A stretch of DNA of 64,000 bases from Balanoglossus misakiensis (GCA_040954595.2 CM082596.2:11284001-11348000), one strand, 5' to 3'. Positions 20,066 through 32,003 are shown, counted from the stretch's first letter. Notes: generated by a model not told the origin, from the letters alone. Made by a program: numbers and translations.

Positions 20066-20433
20066 GTAATTTTGGATCCATATCAGAAAACGGCCGCCAC
20101 GGGTCAATGCATAAGTGTACCAAGTTTTATGCTTTTAACCCAAAGTGCACAATTATGCCAAAATGTGGGGTTTAGCTCCTGCACTAATATGTGTTCATGC
20201 CAAAGCACAAACAGTTATGACCTGACAGCTCAGTTTGTACATCATTTCTACAAATCCACAAAGAAACTGAAAGTTTAGAAAAGTCAGGCCTGTAAGAAAT
20301 ATTAGAAATATCACTGTTAATACTTAATTTCAAAGCCATGTGAATTTGTTCAATTTAAGAAAATTTTTAAAGGAAGGGAGGATAGGTATTGACTTGAATA
20401 ATTACAATGGATGTTTTTGTTTTCTATTTTCAG

Positions 20434-20553
20434 ATGTGAATGAGTGTTCAGATTCTGTTTGTGCTGGAGGTTGTCACAATGCAGAGGGTGGATTCAGCTG
20501 TAGTTGTGGTGATGATGGTTTTTCTCTGAGTGCAGATCATGTCAATTGTTTAG
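20434..20553 (+). CDS. EGF-like exon, intact (unit 1)
   Basis: A 120-base phase 1-1 exon with a TTTTCAG acceptor and GTAAGT donor. It reads V-N-E-C-S-D-S-V-C, AGGC, FSCSC, D-D-G-F and ends VNCL: a standard six-cysteine cbEGF domain with the Ca-binding (D)VNEC start. No lesions. Host exon of a multi-EGF extracellular protein. Confidence 0.82.
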
Positions 20554-21147
20554 GTAAGTTTTTTTGAGTGGGGAGGGTATAGGCTAACAATGGCTTTGCA
20601 TTTCCTGCCACAAAAGGGTGCTTACAGAAGTTGTAAGTTGCAGAGATTACAGTCAGTCACCATGTTAAAAAAGAAAATAATTTAAAGTTATCAGGCACTT
20701 TCCATAGTTAGAAATTAAAAATATAGCGTCAAGGACACTTGGTGCTCTCTCAGTGTGTAGTGGATGACGAGCTGAATGTTTGGAGAACAGTGCAAACACC
20801 ACAGTGAAATGCTGAACTGATTTGCTCATGTAATATTGAATGCAGCCTGATATGGTGGGTGCTTGACAGGGGGAAAAACCACTTGTCCTGGGCTCTAATA
20901 ACTGTTTTAAATTAAGTCTTAAAAATGGCCTGCACTCACAAATGGCCTCACACAAATATATTGTCATTTCCCTCTCAGATTCTGTATCTTATGTTATACT
21001 GATGGAATTCATTGTGTATGTCATATCAAATTGCACCAGTGCGAGCTATGAGAAATGTGTTTTGAGAAAAAAACAGTGCAAGTAGAAGTACTAGTCTAAA
21101 AGTGAAAGAAATACATTTGGAAAAAAAATATCAGACAGCATTCAAGA
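20554..21147. other. Intron after EGF exon (unit 1)
   Basis: Non-coding. I see no repeat other than its exact copy at 27832-28425. Confidence 0.5.
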
Positions 21148-22289
21148 TCTGGTGGGGCGAGAATGGGGAAAGTAAGTCAAAAGTCACCTGAGGTCACCCC
21201 ATATTTGCGCAAAAATATTGGACCTCATACTAGTCTGCGTCCAACAAAAACCAGACCCGTAGCCCTATTGGTTCGCCTAGAATTAGGTATGCACATAATT
21301 AATGAAGTCTTGTGTAAGACTCCATTGTGCTCAATCCCCCCAAAAGCCAGGGCTCTAACTGCTGCGGCTGCTGAGATATGGGAAATTAGATCAAAGGTCA
21401 CCCAAGGTCACCCAAAATTTGGGCATAAAATGTTGACCCCATAGTGGACCATGTCCAACAAACACACGACCTCTAGCCCTATTGGTTAGCCTGGAATAAG
21501 ATATGCAGAAAAATGATGTTTCAGAAATAGGTCAAAGGTCATTGCTAAAATTCCCAAAATATTTGTGTCATGTCCTGGTAGCAGTGGTACCCATGTCCAC
21601 AAATTTCATGACTGTGGTGCTGTTGCAAGAGGAGGTACAAGGCATATGCATATATAATTAGTTGTTTTAAAACTGGGTCAAAGGTCATGGGAAAATTGGA
21701 CCCCCCCCAAAAAAAAAAAATAATAATAATAATAATAATTGTGACAAGTTCCGGTCATATGATGACTCATATCCACAAAAAGATTTTCCATGCTGTCATC
21801 ATTTTGGCTACAAAACGGAATTTTCATTTTTAAATGGTTTTCCGAAAATCCAATATGGCCGCCATAACGATAGACCAATCACAGTGCGCTTCGCATACTA
21901 TATAGACATAGGTTAGGTGACCACATACCCCGAATCCCGTGACTCGGCAATCGCTGGTTCTGGAGGAGAAGATTTTTAAGTAGTTTTTCAGAAAAACAAT
22001 TGTAGCAAAAAACCTGCAACTTTGACAGCATAATTTCCAATTACAAAAATGATGGACAAAAGGTAGTCTACCTGCATGCCAAATTTGAAGTCGATCTGAC
22101 TTGTAGTTTCTGAGATCTGAGATTTGCATTTTTTCACGAAATCCAATAAGGCCACCAGGTCACGTGACTAATTAAATATTCACAAGCCACTGCACATCTA
22201 CTCATTGACCTTGACCACTGTTGCAAGTTTGAGAAGTGTACCTGCAGTAGTTTCAGAGATCTAGTTGGCCGAAGATTGACAGGAGAATA

Positions 22290-25200
22290 TTATTATTATT
22301 ATTATTAAGAATTGTTTAAAATGCGCTACACATACGTCTCAGCGCATTGTACATAGCTAAAAGAGTAGATTAAAAATACAAGGCTGGTAAAAATAGTTAA
22401 AAGGACACAATCGAACACGTTACACATAAAACCGAGTAAAAAGGTATGTTTTCAAATTACGCTTAAAAATATTGACACTTCTGGCGGTTTTGATATCAAG
22501 GGGTAAATTGTTCCATAAAATGGGCGCACAAACTGAAAAAGCTCTCTGTCCGTAGGTTTTGTTAAATTTACCATGAGGATGAGTTAAAAAGAATTGAACA
22601 CTAGAGCGCAGTTCTCGAGCTGGTACATATAAATGTAAAAGATCAGTCAAATAGGCGGGTGCCTTACCACTGATACATTTGAATGTGAGCAAGAGAATTT
22701 TAAAACTGATGCGGGCCTCTACCGGTAGCCAGTGTAAATCTTTGAGTATGGGTGTGATATGATCGGACTTGCGCGTACGAGTAACTAGCCTCGCCGCAGC
22801 ATTCTGTAGAGACTGAAGTCGAGCTAGATGTCCCTTCGGGATACCAAACAAAAGACTATTACAGTAATCTAAATGAGACGTTACAAATGCATGAACTAGT
22901 TTCTCAGTTGTAGATCTGTCAAGAAGATTACGAATTTTAGCTATTCTATGCAAAGAGAAGAAACCATTTTTGCACAGCTTACTAATATGATCAGACATGC
23001 TACCATCCTGACTTAAAATAACGCCGAGATTTTTAACTGAAACTGAAGGAATTATGTCACATTGTCCGATTCTTAGACAGTCTAATGTTGTCACATTAGA
23101 TTTTAAACGTGATGAAAAGTGAATAACTTCAGTTTTATCATCATTCAGTACAAGCATGTTAGATTTCATCCAGCTGCGGATATCATCGACGCAGAGCTCA
23201 ATGTTATTGCGAACATCGTTAGGGCTGTTGCAGATGGCATAAATTTGCGTATCGTCCGCGTATATCATGCAATCAATCCCGTGTTTTCCGAAGATGTCTT
23301 CCAGAGGTGCAGTGTAGAGTGTAAACATGAGAGGTCCTAGAACAGATCCTTGTGGAACGCCATATTTCATGCGAGAACTTGGGGATGATGCAGATCCAAC
23401 CTTGACGCACTGTTGGCGATTAACGAGGTACGAACGAAACCACGATAAAGTGTTACCAGTTATTCCAAAACGATGATGTAGTCTCTGTAGCATTATTTCA
23501 TGATCGATAGTGTCAAACGCCGCTGATAAATCTAACATGATAAGAATTACATCCTGTTTGTTATTCAAGGCAAACATGATGTCATTGTGGACACGCAAGA
23601 GAGCAGTTTCCGTGCTATGATTAGCACGGTAAGCACTTTGAAACTTTGTGAAAAGACTAAATTTAGTGAGGTGACTGTTCAGTTGCTGAACGACTACACG
23701 CTCGAGGAGTTTTGACAAGAACGGAAGGTTTGAAACCGGTCTGTAGTTCTTCAGAATGTTCTGATCCAGATCAACTTTCTTTAACAATGGACGAATTATC
23801 GCTGACTTGAAATGACTCGGCACGATGCCAGCTGTGAGCGAATTGTTGAAAAGATCAGCAAGGAAAGGTGCTAAGATGTGTACGCAATTCTTCAACACTC
23901 CATATGGTAGAATGTCGAGTTCACAAGATTTCGGTGGTGATTGTTTCACTAACGCAATTATATCCCCAGGTGACACTGGGTCAAATTCCGCGAAAGTATG
24001 AGTTGGTGTTATGTCAGCCTCACAGCTGTGCGGTTGTGGACCAATCCTGTCACGGAGTTGCGACACCTTGTTTTCAAAATAATTCATGAAGGCTGATGGA
24101 ATTTCTTTTGTTGGTACGTTGTTCGGAATGGAGTTGGATAATGCTTTTCTCGAATCGGACAGTTCTGCAACAATCGCAAACAATTTCTTGTTATCTGCGT
24201 CTTCAATTCTAATCCGGTGATAGTCTGTTTTTAATGCGTCACATCGGCGTGAATATTCCATGCGCTTAAAAATGAACATTTGGCGATCGATTTCCAAATT
24301 TGATTTACGCCAATTTATTTCCAGTCGACGTAACTCTTTTCTCATAGTTAGTAAATCCTCAGAGAACCATGGTGCACGCACTTTATTTAAGACTGATTTG
24401 CTTTTGACGGGGGCGACCTCATCAAGGGCATCGGTAACAACTCCATGGAAATAATGATACAAATCGTCTGGGTTGGTAATGCTGGGAAGATTGGGCATTT
24501 CGGATGAGAGTATATCGACCAGCTTATCAGTGTTCATTGTACGAAAGTCACGTTGTGTAATTGTTACCTTGGTGTTGGGCGATCGCTGAACATTAAGTCC
24601 AAAATATAAAATACTATGATCAGAGTTTAGCGAGTCGTCGGATCTGATTGAGTGAAGCAGGTGCTCTGATGAACGTGTTATAAGTAGATCCAATGTGTGG
24701 CCTTTGCTGTGTGTTGGTATCTTAACGTGCTGTTGTAGGCCAAAGGATTGAAGAAGGTCGACCAACTTACTTGTGTCCGGAGAACTCATGTTCTCGACTG
24801 GAAAATTAAAATCTCCAGCAACTAAGAGATGGCCCGAGGAAGGTACGGCTGTTTCCATAAGAGTGGAAAAATCAGAGATGAAGTCGTTTGTGGTCGCCTT
24901 ATTTTTTGTCGATTTTGGTGGACGGTAGACGGCGATTATGCGGAGAGTCTGACTTGAGGATTTAAATGTTACGTGTAACGATTCGAAGGACTGGAACGGC
25001 GTTGATCCTTTTTCCACAAGTCTTAGGTTAGAACGAGCCAAAACAGCTACCCCTCCCCCTCGTCGCTGAGAGCGGGACTGATGGTAAAAATTATACCCAC
25101 TGATTGTAGAATGGAGTTCAGCAATGACAGGATCAAACTGACTCTTCAGCCAGGTCTCAGTTATGATCATTATGTCCAATTTCCCTTCGAGCAAAGTAGA

Positions 25201-25812
25201 TGCTATAGCACCAATTTTACCATTCAGGGAACGGGCATTCCACAGAGCAGCATTAAGATTGAGTTTGTTGAAGCAGGAAGAAATTCTTGGAATATTGACA
25301 AGTGTAGAAGTTCGCTTGTGTCCAGGTGTCTGTGTAGAGCGAGTGGTGATTACAGTTTCAATGGCAGCCGGTTCGTTGAATAAATTACCTTGTGAAGAGA
25401 CCGGAATCAGACGAAGTACTCTTGTGCGTGAATTATTATGTCGAATATGTCCAGTAGGCCTACGGTGATTACTTATGATCGTCTGAATTCCATACCTTGG
25501 CTTTGGATGCTTGAAACCCGCTTTACGCCCGCGTGGTCGAAAAAGCTTGGTATTCATAGTTGAACGAAGGGACGTTGTCGCCATATTGAAAGAACTTCTA
25601 CTTACACCCAGGGACTGCCAGGCATTGATAATTGAGTAAATACTGCTTCCAGACATGGTAAAGTTCCAAATTTTGTGAAGAATCCAAGGCAGCAAATGTT
25701 TAAAAAGCAGGATGTGTATAATCGACGGGAAATACACAGGTTAAAACGGTAAAATCGATAAAATCTGAGAGAGTGAAAGAGAGAGGCTGCCGATCAACAG
25801 CGCCACCATACA
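22290..25812 (-). mobile_element. CR1/L2-group LINE, near full length, with target duplication
   Basis: A 3,523-bp insertion in tandem unit 2. The empty site is visible in unit 3 (29561-29575) and unit 1. A 6-bp duplication AGAATA flanks it (22284-22289 and 25813-25818), giving the exact 3,529-bp length difference. The 3' end is a TAA-type microsatellite tail (22290-22308, TTA on the plus strand), typical of the CR1/L2 side of the Jockey supergroup. One long ORF encodes endonuclease and RT. Insertion postdates the tandem duplication or hit a single unit. Confidence 0.95.
22420..25656 (-). CDS. LINE ORF2-like protein: endonuclease and reverse transcriptase
   Basis: Intact 1,078-residue ORF from ATG 25654-25656 (a GTG at 25737 would add 27 residues). 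A basic N-terminal region of about 130 residues is followed by an AP-endonuclease domain (LNAALWNARSLNGK, IITETWLK, VYRPPKS, AGDFNFPV, SDHSILYF), then RT (LKNYRPVSNLPFLSKLLERV, FQSAYRANHSTETA, LDLSAAFDTIDH, GVPQGSVLGP, YADD at about residues 799-802) and a C-terminal region with LHWLPVEARI and an LWNNLP block. Catalytic residues are present. It nicks target DNA and copies its RNA by target-primed reverse transcription. No separate ORF1 fits in the insertion. Confidence 0.95.
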   Translation of the reverse strand: MSGSSIYSIINAWQSLGVSRSSFNMATTSLRSTMNTKLFRPRGRKAGFKHPKPRYGIQTIISNHRRPTGHIRHNNSRTRVLRLIPVSSQGNLFNEPAAIETVITTRSTQTPGHKRTSTLVNIPRISSCFNKLNLNAALWNARSLNGKIGAIASTLLEGKLDIMIITETWLKSQFDPVIAELHSTISGYNFYHQSRSQRRGGGVAVLARSNLRLVEKGSTPFQSFESLHVTFKSSSQTLRIIAVYRPPKSTKNKATTNDFISDFSTLMETAVPSSGHLLVAGDFNFPVENMSSPDTSKLVDLLQSFGLQQHVKIPTHSKGHTLDLLITRSSEHLLHSIRSDDSLNSDHSILYFGLNVQRSPNTKVTITQRDFRTMNTDKLVDILSSEMPNLPSITNPDDLYHYFHGVVTDALDEVAPVKSKSVLNKVRAPWFSEDLLTMRKELRRLEINWRKSNLEIDRQMFIFKRMEYSRRCDALKTDYHRIRIEDADNKKLFAIVAELSDSRKALSNSIPNNVPTKEIPSAFMNYFENKVSQLRDRIGPQPHSCEADITPTHTFAEFDPVSPGDIIALVKQSPPKSCELDILPYGVLKNCVHILAPFLADLFNNSLTAGIVPSHFKSAIIRPLLKKVDLDQNILKNYRPVSNLPFLSKLLERVVVQQLNSHLTKFSLFTKFQSAYRANHSTETALLRVHNDIMFALNNKQDVILIMLDLSAAFDTIDHEIMLQRLHHRFGITGNTLSWFRSYLVNRQQCVKVGSASSPSSRMKYGVPQGSVLGPLMFTLYTAPLEDIFGKHGIDCMIYADDTQIYAICNSPNDVRNNIELCVDDIRSWMKSNMLVLNDDKTEVIHFSSRLKSNVTTLDCLRIGQCDIIPSVSVKNLGVILSQDGSMSDHISKLCKNGFFSLHRIAKIRNLLDRSTTEKLVHAFVTSHLDYCNSLLFGIPKGHLARLQSLQNAAARLVTRTRKSDHITPILKDLHWLPVEARISFKILLLTFKCISGKAPAYLTDLLHLYVPARELRSSVQFFLTHPHGKFNKTYGQRAFSVCAPILWNNLPLDIKTARSVNIFKRNLKTYLFTRFYV

Positions 25813-25952
25813 AGAATAAAGAAAGAAAAACCCGAAAAGTGCGCCCTCTTTGACGGAATTGCGGTTAGGCATAGCATATCATAATGACATGTCTGCATAG
25901 TATAAAGCCAAACGCGCACCGTATGTTGAACGGGCATAGTATCATGGTGAAT

Positions 25953-26408
25953 GAGCGACGTATAATGATGTAGGCACAGCGTATAATGATGTAGGCACAG
26001 CGTATAATGATGTATGCACAGCGTATAATGCTGTATACACATTGTATAAAGATGTATGGGCAGCGTATAATGATGTATGGGCAATGTATAATGATGTATT
26101 CACAGCGTATAACGATGCACAAGCAGCGTATAATGATGTATGCACATTGTATAAAGATGTATGAGCGTCGTATAATGATGTATGGGCAATGTATAATGGT
26201 GTATTCACAGCGTATAACGATGCACAAGCAGCGTATAATGATGTATGCACATTGTATAAAGATGTATGAGCGTCGTATAATGATGTATGGGCAATGTATA
26301 ATGATGTATTTACATCGTATAACGTTGCACAAGCAGCGTATAATGATGTATACACATTGTATAAAGATGTATGAGCGTCGTATAATGATGTATGGGCATC
26401 ATATAATG
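25953..26408 (-). repeat. 21-bp minisatellite (unit 2)
   Basis: Copy of 18675-19130, offset 7,278. Confidence 0.95.
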
Positions 26409-26660
26409 GTAACAATGGACTTAAGACAGCTGTGGCTTTCCATACTAAAGCACCTACAGAATCATGTGCATGACTTTTGGCCACTGATTTCCTGAGGTTG
26501 ACTCTTTTCTTGGGCTTGACTAAGAGTTGTCCAACTTGATTTCCACTGGGATTCTGTTGGTTTGATATAGCTTTGCTAGGTTTCTCACAGCACATGTTCT
26601 TTAGATGCTGCCTGTATTCTCGAGAACCCTTGACTTTCTGGAGAAGAGGTGTTGTATTTA

Positions 26661-26803
26661 AGCAATAAAACACCCCCAGCCATGGTATACCACGAGATTT
26701 TGACCAGTTCACGACATATACGCACGAGCGATAGCGAGTGCGTATATGGAGTTGAACTGGTCAAAATCGAGTGGTATACCATGGCTGGGGGTGTTTTATT
26801 GCT
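26661..26803. repeat. Palindrome (unit 2)
   Basis: Copy of 19383-19525 with the same CGAGCGATAGCGAG centre. Confidence 0.9.
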
Positions 26804-27711
26804 ATTATATTATGCCAGTATATTGAAACTTTGCATAAAACATTTTAAAAAGGCATTTTCTTTGACTATGATATATGACTGTGGTATATGGCTAATATAT
26901 CACGGTCACATGTCATGTCTCGACCAATCAAATAGCTTGATTTACACCATCAATATACTGGTATAATATAATACCCCTTTGCATGACTTTGTGTATTGAA
27001 CTGGTTGTTATTTCGAAGAACAAATCGTTCAATTAGTAACATACAAGATTGATCTGATGCATGTACATCAGGATTAGGATAATATTTAAAGGAATGTATG
27101 GGAGCAAGCATGTTTTACAACCCACATTCCTGTCTCTGAGTGTTAAACTTGCCCAAAAAGTGTCATTAATGGGGGGAAAAGTGTAAATGTCAGTTTCTAG
27201 CCACTAGAGGGCGCTGTCTTTTGGGATCCATATTGGAAAATGTCCGCCATGGGTCAATGAATAATTGTACCAAATTTCATGCTTTTAACCCAAAGTGCAC
27301 AATTTTTAAGTATGAATGTCTTTTCTGGCCACTAGAGGGCGCTGTAATTTTGGATCCATATCAGAAAACGGCCGCCACGGGTCAATGCATAAGTGTACCA
27401 AGTTTTATGCTTTTAACCCAAAGTGCACAATTATGCCAAAATGTGGGGTTTAGCTCCTGCACTAATATGTGTTCATGCCAAAGCACAAACAGTTATGACC
27501 TGACAGCTCAGTTTGTACATCATTTCTACAAATCCACAAAGAAACTGAAAGTTTAGAAAAGTCAGGCCTGTAAGAAATATTAGAAATATCACTGTTAATA
27601 CTTAATTTCAAAGCCATGTGAATTTGTTCAATTTAAGAAAATTTTTAAAGGAAGGGAGGATAGGTATTGACTTGAATAATTACAATGGATGTTTTTGTTT
27701 TCTATTTTCAG

Positions 27712-27831
27712 ATGTGAATGAGTGTTCAGATTCTGTTTGTGCTGGAGGTTGTCACAATGCAGAGGGTGGATTCAGCTGTAGTTGTGGTGATGATGGTTTT
27801 TCTCTGAGTGCAGATCATGTCAATTGTTTAG
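27712..27831 (+). CDS. EGF-like exon, intact (unit 2)
   Basis: Identical in sequence to the exon at 20434-20553, phase 1-1, with intact splice sites. If both units are spliced, the protein gains two identical adjacent EGF repeats. Confidence 0.82.
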
Positions 27832-28425
27832 GTAAGTTTTTTTGAGTGGGGAGGGTATAGGCTAACAATGGCTTTGCATTTCCTGCCACAAAAGGGTGCT
27901 TACAGAAGTTGTAAGTTGCAGAGATTACAGTCAGTCACCATGTTAAAAAAGAAAATAATTTAAAGTTATCAGGCACTTTCCATAGTTAGAAATTAAAAAT
28001 ATAGCGTCAAGGACACTTGGTGCTCTCTCAGTGTGTAGTGGATGACGAGCTGAATGTTTGGAGAACAGTGCAAACACCACAGTGAAATGCTGAACTGATT
28101 TGCTCATGTAATATTGAATGCAGCCTGATATGGTGGGTGCTTGACAGGGGGAAAAACCACTTGTCCTGGGCTCTAATAACTGTTTTAAATTAAGTCTTAA
28201 AAATGGCCTGCACTCACAAATGGCCTCACACAAATATATTGTCATTTCCCTCTCAGATTCTGTATCTTATGTTATACTGATGGAATTCATTGTGTATGTC
28301 ATATCAAATTGCACCAGTGCGAGCTATGAGAAATGTGTTTTGAGAAAAAAACAGTGCAAGTAGAAGTACTAGTCTAAAAGTGAAAGAAATACATTTGGAA
28401 AAAAAATATCAGACAGCATTCAAGA
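27832..28425. other. Intron (unit 2)
   Basis: Copy of 20554-21147; non-coding. Confidence 0.5.
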
Positions 28426-29701
28426 TCTGGTGGGGCGAGAATGGGGAAAGTAAGTCAAAAGTCACCTGAGGTCACCCCATATTTGCGCAAAAATATTGGA
28501 CCTCATACTAGTCTGCGTCCAACAAAAACCAGACCCGTAGCCCTATTGGTTCGCCTAGAATTAGGTATGCACATAATTAATGAAGTCTTGTGTAAGACTC
28601 CATTGTGCTCAATCCCCCCAAAAGCCAGGGCTCTAACTGCTGCGGCTGCTGAGATATGGGAAATTAGATCAAAGGTCACCCAAGGTCACCCAAAATTTGG
28701 GCATAAAATGTTGACCCCATAGTGGACCATGTCCAACAAACACACGACCTCTAGCCCTATTGGTTAGCCTGGAATAAGATATGCAGAAAAATGATGTTTC
28801 AGAAATAGGTCAAAGGTCATTGCTAAAATTCCCAAAATATTTGTGTCATGTCCTGGTAGCAGTGGTACCCATGTCCACAAATTTCATGACTGTGGTGCTG
28901 TTGCAAGAGGAGGTACAAGGCATATGCATATATAATTAGTTGTTTTAAAACTGGGTCAAAGGTCATGGGAAAATTGGACCCCCCCCAAAAAAAAAAAATA
29001 ATAATAATAATAATAATTGTGACAAGTTCCGGTCATATGATGACTCATATCCACAAAAAGATTTTCCATGCTGTCATCATTTTGGCTACAAAACGGAATT
29101 TTCATTTTTAAATGGTTTTCCGAAAATCCAATATGGCCGCCATAACGATAGACCAATCACAGTGCGCTTCGCATACTATATAGACATAGGTTAGGTGACC
29201 ACATACCCCGAATCCCGTGACTCGGCAATCGCTGGTTCTGGAGGAGAAGATTTTTAAGTAGTTTTTCAGAAAAACAATTGTAGCAAAAAACCTGCAACTT
29301 TGACAGCATAATTTCCAATTACAAAAATGATGGACAAAAGGTAGTCTACCTGCATGCCAAATTTGAAGTCGATCTGACTTGTAGTTTCTGAGATCTGAGA
29401 TTTGCATTTTTTCACGAAATCCAATAAGGCCACCAGGTCACGTGACTAATTAAATATTCACAAGCCACTGCACATCTACTCATTGACCTTGACCACTGTT
29501 GCAAGTTTGAGAAGTGTACCTGCAGTAGTTTCAGAGATCTAGTTGGCCGAAGATTGACAGGAGAATAAAGAAAGAAAAACCCGAAAAGTGCGCCCTCTTT
29601 GACGGAATTGCGGTTAGGCATAGCATATCATAATGACATGTCTGCATAGTATAAAGCCAAACGCGCACCGTATGTTGAACGGGCATAGTATCATGGTGAA
29701 T

Positions 29702-30157
29702 GAGCGACGTATAATGATGTAGGCACAGCGTATAATGATGTAGGCACAGCGTATAATGATGTATGCACAGCGTATATTGCTGTATACACATTGTATAAAG
29801 ATGTATGGGCAGCGTATAATGATGTATGGGCAATGTATAATGATGTATTCACAGCGTATAACGATGCACAAGCAGCGTATAATGATGTATGCACATTGTA
29901 TAAAGATGTATGAGCGTCGTATAATGATGTATGGGCAATGTATAATGGTGTATTCACAGCGTATAACGATGCACAAGCAGCGTATAATGATGTATGCACA
30001 TTGTATAAAGATGTATGAGCGTCGTATAATGATGTATGGGCAATGTATAATGATGTATTTACATCGTATAACGTTGCACAAGCAGCGTATAATGATGTAT
30101 ACACATTGTATAAAGATGTATGAGCGTCGTATAATGATGTATGGGCATCATATAATG
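29702..30157 (-). repeat. 21-bp minisatellite (unit 3)
   Basis: Copy of 18675-19130 with a few substitutions (for example near 29775). Confidence 0.95.
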
Positions 30158-30409
30158 GTAACAATGGACTTAAGACAGCTGTGGCTTTCCATACTAAAGC
30201 ACCTACAGAATCATGTGCATGACTTTTGGCCACTGATTTCCTGAGGTTGACTCTTTTCTTGGGCTTGACTAAGAGTTGTCCAACTTGATTTCCACTGGGA
30301 TTCTGTTGGTTTGATATAGCTTTGCTAGGTTTCTCACAGCACATGTTCTTTAGATGCTGCCTGTATTCTCGAGAACCCTTGACTTTCTGGAGAAGAGGTG
30401 TTGTATTTA

Positions 30410-30552
30410 AGCAATAAAACACCCCCAGCCATGGTATACCACGAGATTTTGACCAGTTCACGACATATACGCACGAGCGATAGCGAGTGCGTATATGGAG
30501 TTGAACTGGTCAAAATCGAGTGGTATACCATGGCTGGGGGTGTTTTATTGCT
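30410..30552. repeat. Palindrome (unit 3)
   Basis: Third copy of the palindrome at 19383-19525. Confidence 0.9.
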
Positions 30553-31436
30553 ATTATATTATGCCAGTATATTGAAACTTTGCATAAAACATTTTAAAAA
30601 GGCATTTTCTTTGACTATGATATATGACTGTGGTATATGGCTAATATATCACGGTCACATGTCATGTCTCGACCAATCAAATAGCTTGATTTACACCATC
30701 AATATACTGGTATAATATAATACCCCTTTGCATGACTTTGTGTATTGAACTGGTTGTTATTTCGAAGAACAAATCGTTCAATTAGTAACATACAAGATTG
30801 ATCTGATGCATGTACATCAGGATTAGGATAATATTTAAAGGAATGTATGGGAGCAAGCATGTTTTACAACCCACATTCCTGTCTCTGAGTGTTAAACTTG
30901 CCCAAAAAGTGTCATTAATGGGGGGAAAAGTGTAAATGTCAGTTTCTAGCCACTAGAGGGCGCTGTCTTTTGGGATCCATATTGGAAAATGTCCGCCATG
31001 GGTCAATGAATAATTGTACCAAATTTCATGCTTTTAACCCAAAGTGCACAATTTTTAAGTATGAATGTCTTTTCTGGCCACTAGAGGGCGCTGTAATTTT
31101 GGATCCATATCAGAAAACGGCCGCCACGGGTCAATGCATAAGTGTACCAAGTTTTATGCTTTTAACCCAAAGTGCACAATTATGCCAAAATGTGGGGTTT
31201 AGCTCCTGCACTAATATGTGTTCATGCCAAAGCACAAACAGTTATGACCTGACAGCTCAGTTTGTACATCATTTCTACAAATCCACAAAGAAACTGAAAG
31301 TTTAGAAAAGTCAGGCCTGTAAGAAATATTAGAAATATCACTGTTAATACTTAATTTCAAAGCCATGTGAATTTGTTCAATTTAAGAAAATTTTTAAAGG
31401 AAGGGAGGATAGGTATTGACTTGAATAATTACTGTG

Positions 31437-31872
31437 TAATCTTTCACTTAAGGCGGACGATCATCTTATGTGCATGTGCGTAATTCTGTGCGTACAAACA
31501 TTACGTCCAGTCCAAATATTCTGCCAATTTTACATCCAATGCATTCAAATAGTGGACTGCTTCGCTTTCATCCAGTTTTCATGTGCATCGTATAAGTAGA
31601 CTTTTGTTTTGTCCCGTCTTTTCACCGAATTTGCTCTTTTCCAAATCTCCGACACAGACTATGATCGTCACGATCTTGTCTGTTGTTAGAACAGCACACT
31701 GTCATATGGCATTGACTGTATACAGTTTCTGTTACCAATATCTCTGGTTTGGCATTTTCCTGTCCTCAATCTTTTGCCAGGGATTTTTGTCTCCCCAACC
31801 CGCGTGAGAATCCCACGTCTTTGAAGGTATGACTGTGACTATAAGATTCTATAAATCTCTGTTTATTTTCAG
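31437..31872. other. Non-coding start of copy I
   Basis: Short ORFs only; I see no domain. It ends in a TTATTTTCAG acceptor. Confidence 0.4.
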
Positions 31873-32003
31873 CACAAACATCATGTGCTGATTGGCCAAC
31901 TGGTAACCAATGTCCAAATGGTAACACTGTGATTTTATGCTCGGCTGGTTATTACAGTTCGGCCTTGGACAAAGGATGTCTCGCTGTACCTCTTGCATAA
32001 CAG
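31873..32003 (+). pseudogene. Ephrin-receptor-like exon, frameshifted (copy I)
   Basis: CAG acceptor and GTAAAC donor bound 131 bases, not a multiple of three as a phase 1-1 exon requires. It reads C-A-D-W-P-T-G-N-Q-C-P-N-G, then CSAGYYSS, the GCC2/GCC3-type pattern. The frame breaks after SALDKG; the expected MSRCTSC ending lies in another frame. The second cysteine is W here (CADW) but C in copy II (CADC). Confidence 0.75.

Larger units (their letters stand above)
15686..20165. repeat. Large imperfect inverted repeat
   Basis: Left arm 15686-16575 and right arm about 18555-20165 are reverse complements block by block: CTCF-like module, the GGAATGTGGGTTGTAAAACA block, the GATTGATCTGATRCATGTA block, 21-bp minisatellite, then the AGAGGGCGCAC edge. 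The right arm has an extra segment at 19170-19740 including a palindrome. Arms are roughly 85-90% alike by eye; the spacer is about 2 kb. It could be the TIRs of a large element or an inverted duplication. Confidence 0.7.
17399..31431 (+). repeat. Tandem segmental duplication, 3,749-bp unit, about 2.8 copies
   Basis: Unit 1 is 17399-21147, unit 2 is 21148-28425 including a 3,529-bp LINE insertion with its target duplication, and unit 3 is 28426-31431 (truncated). Landmarks recur at +3749 and +7278, for example 17414, 21163 and 28441. Differences between units are only scattered substitutions, so the event is recent. Each full unit holds the AGGTCA-rich repeat, an inverted 21-bp minisatellite, a palindrome, CTCF-like motifs and one EGF exon. 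Unit 3 stops just before its EGF exon. Confidence 0.95.
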
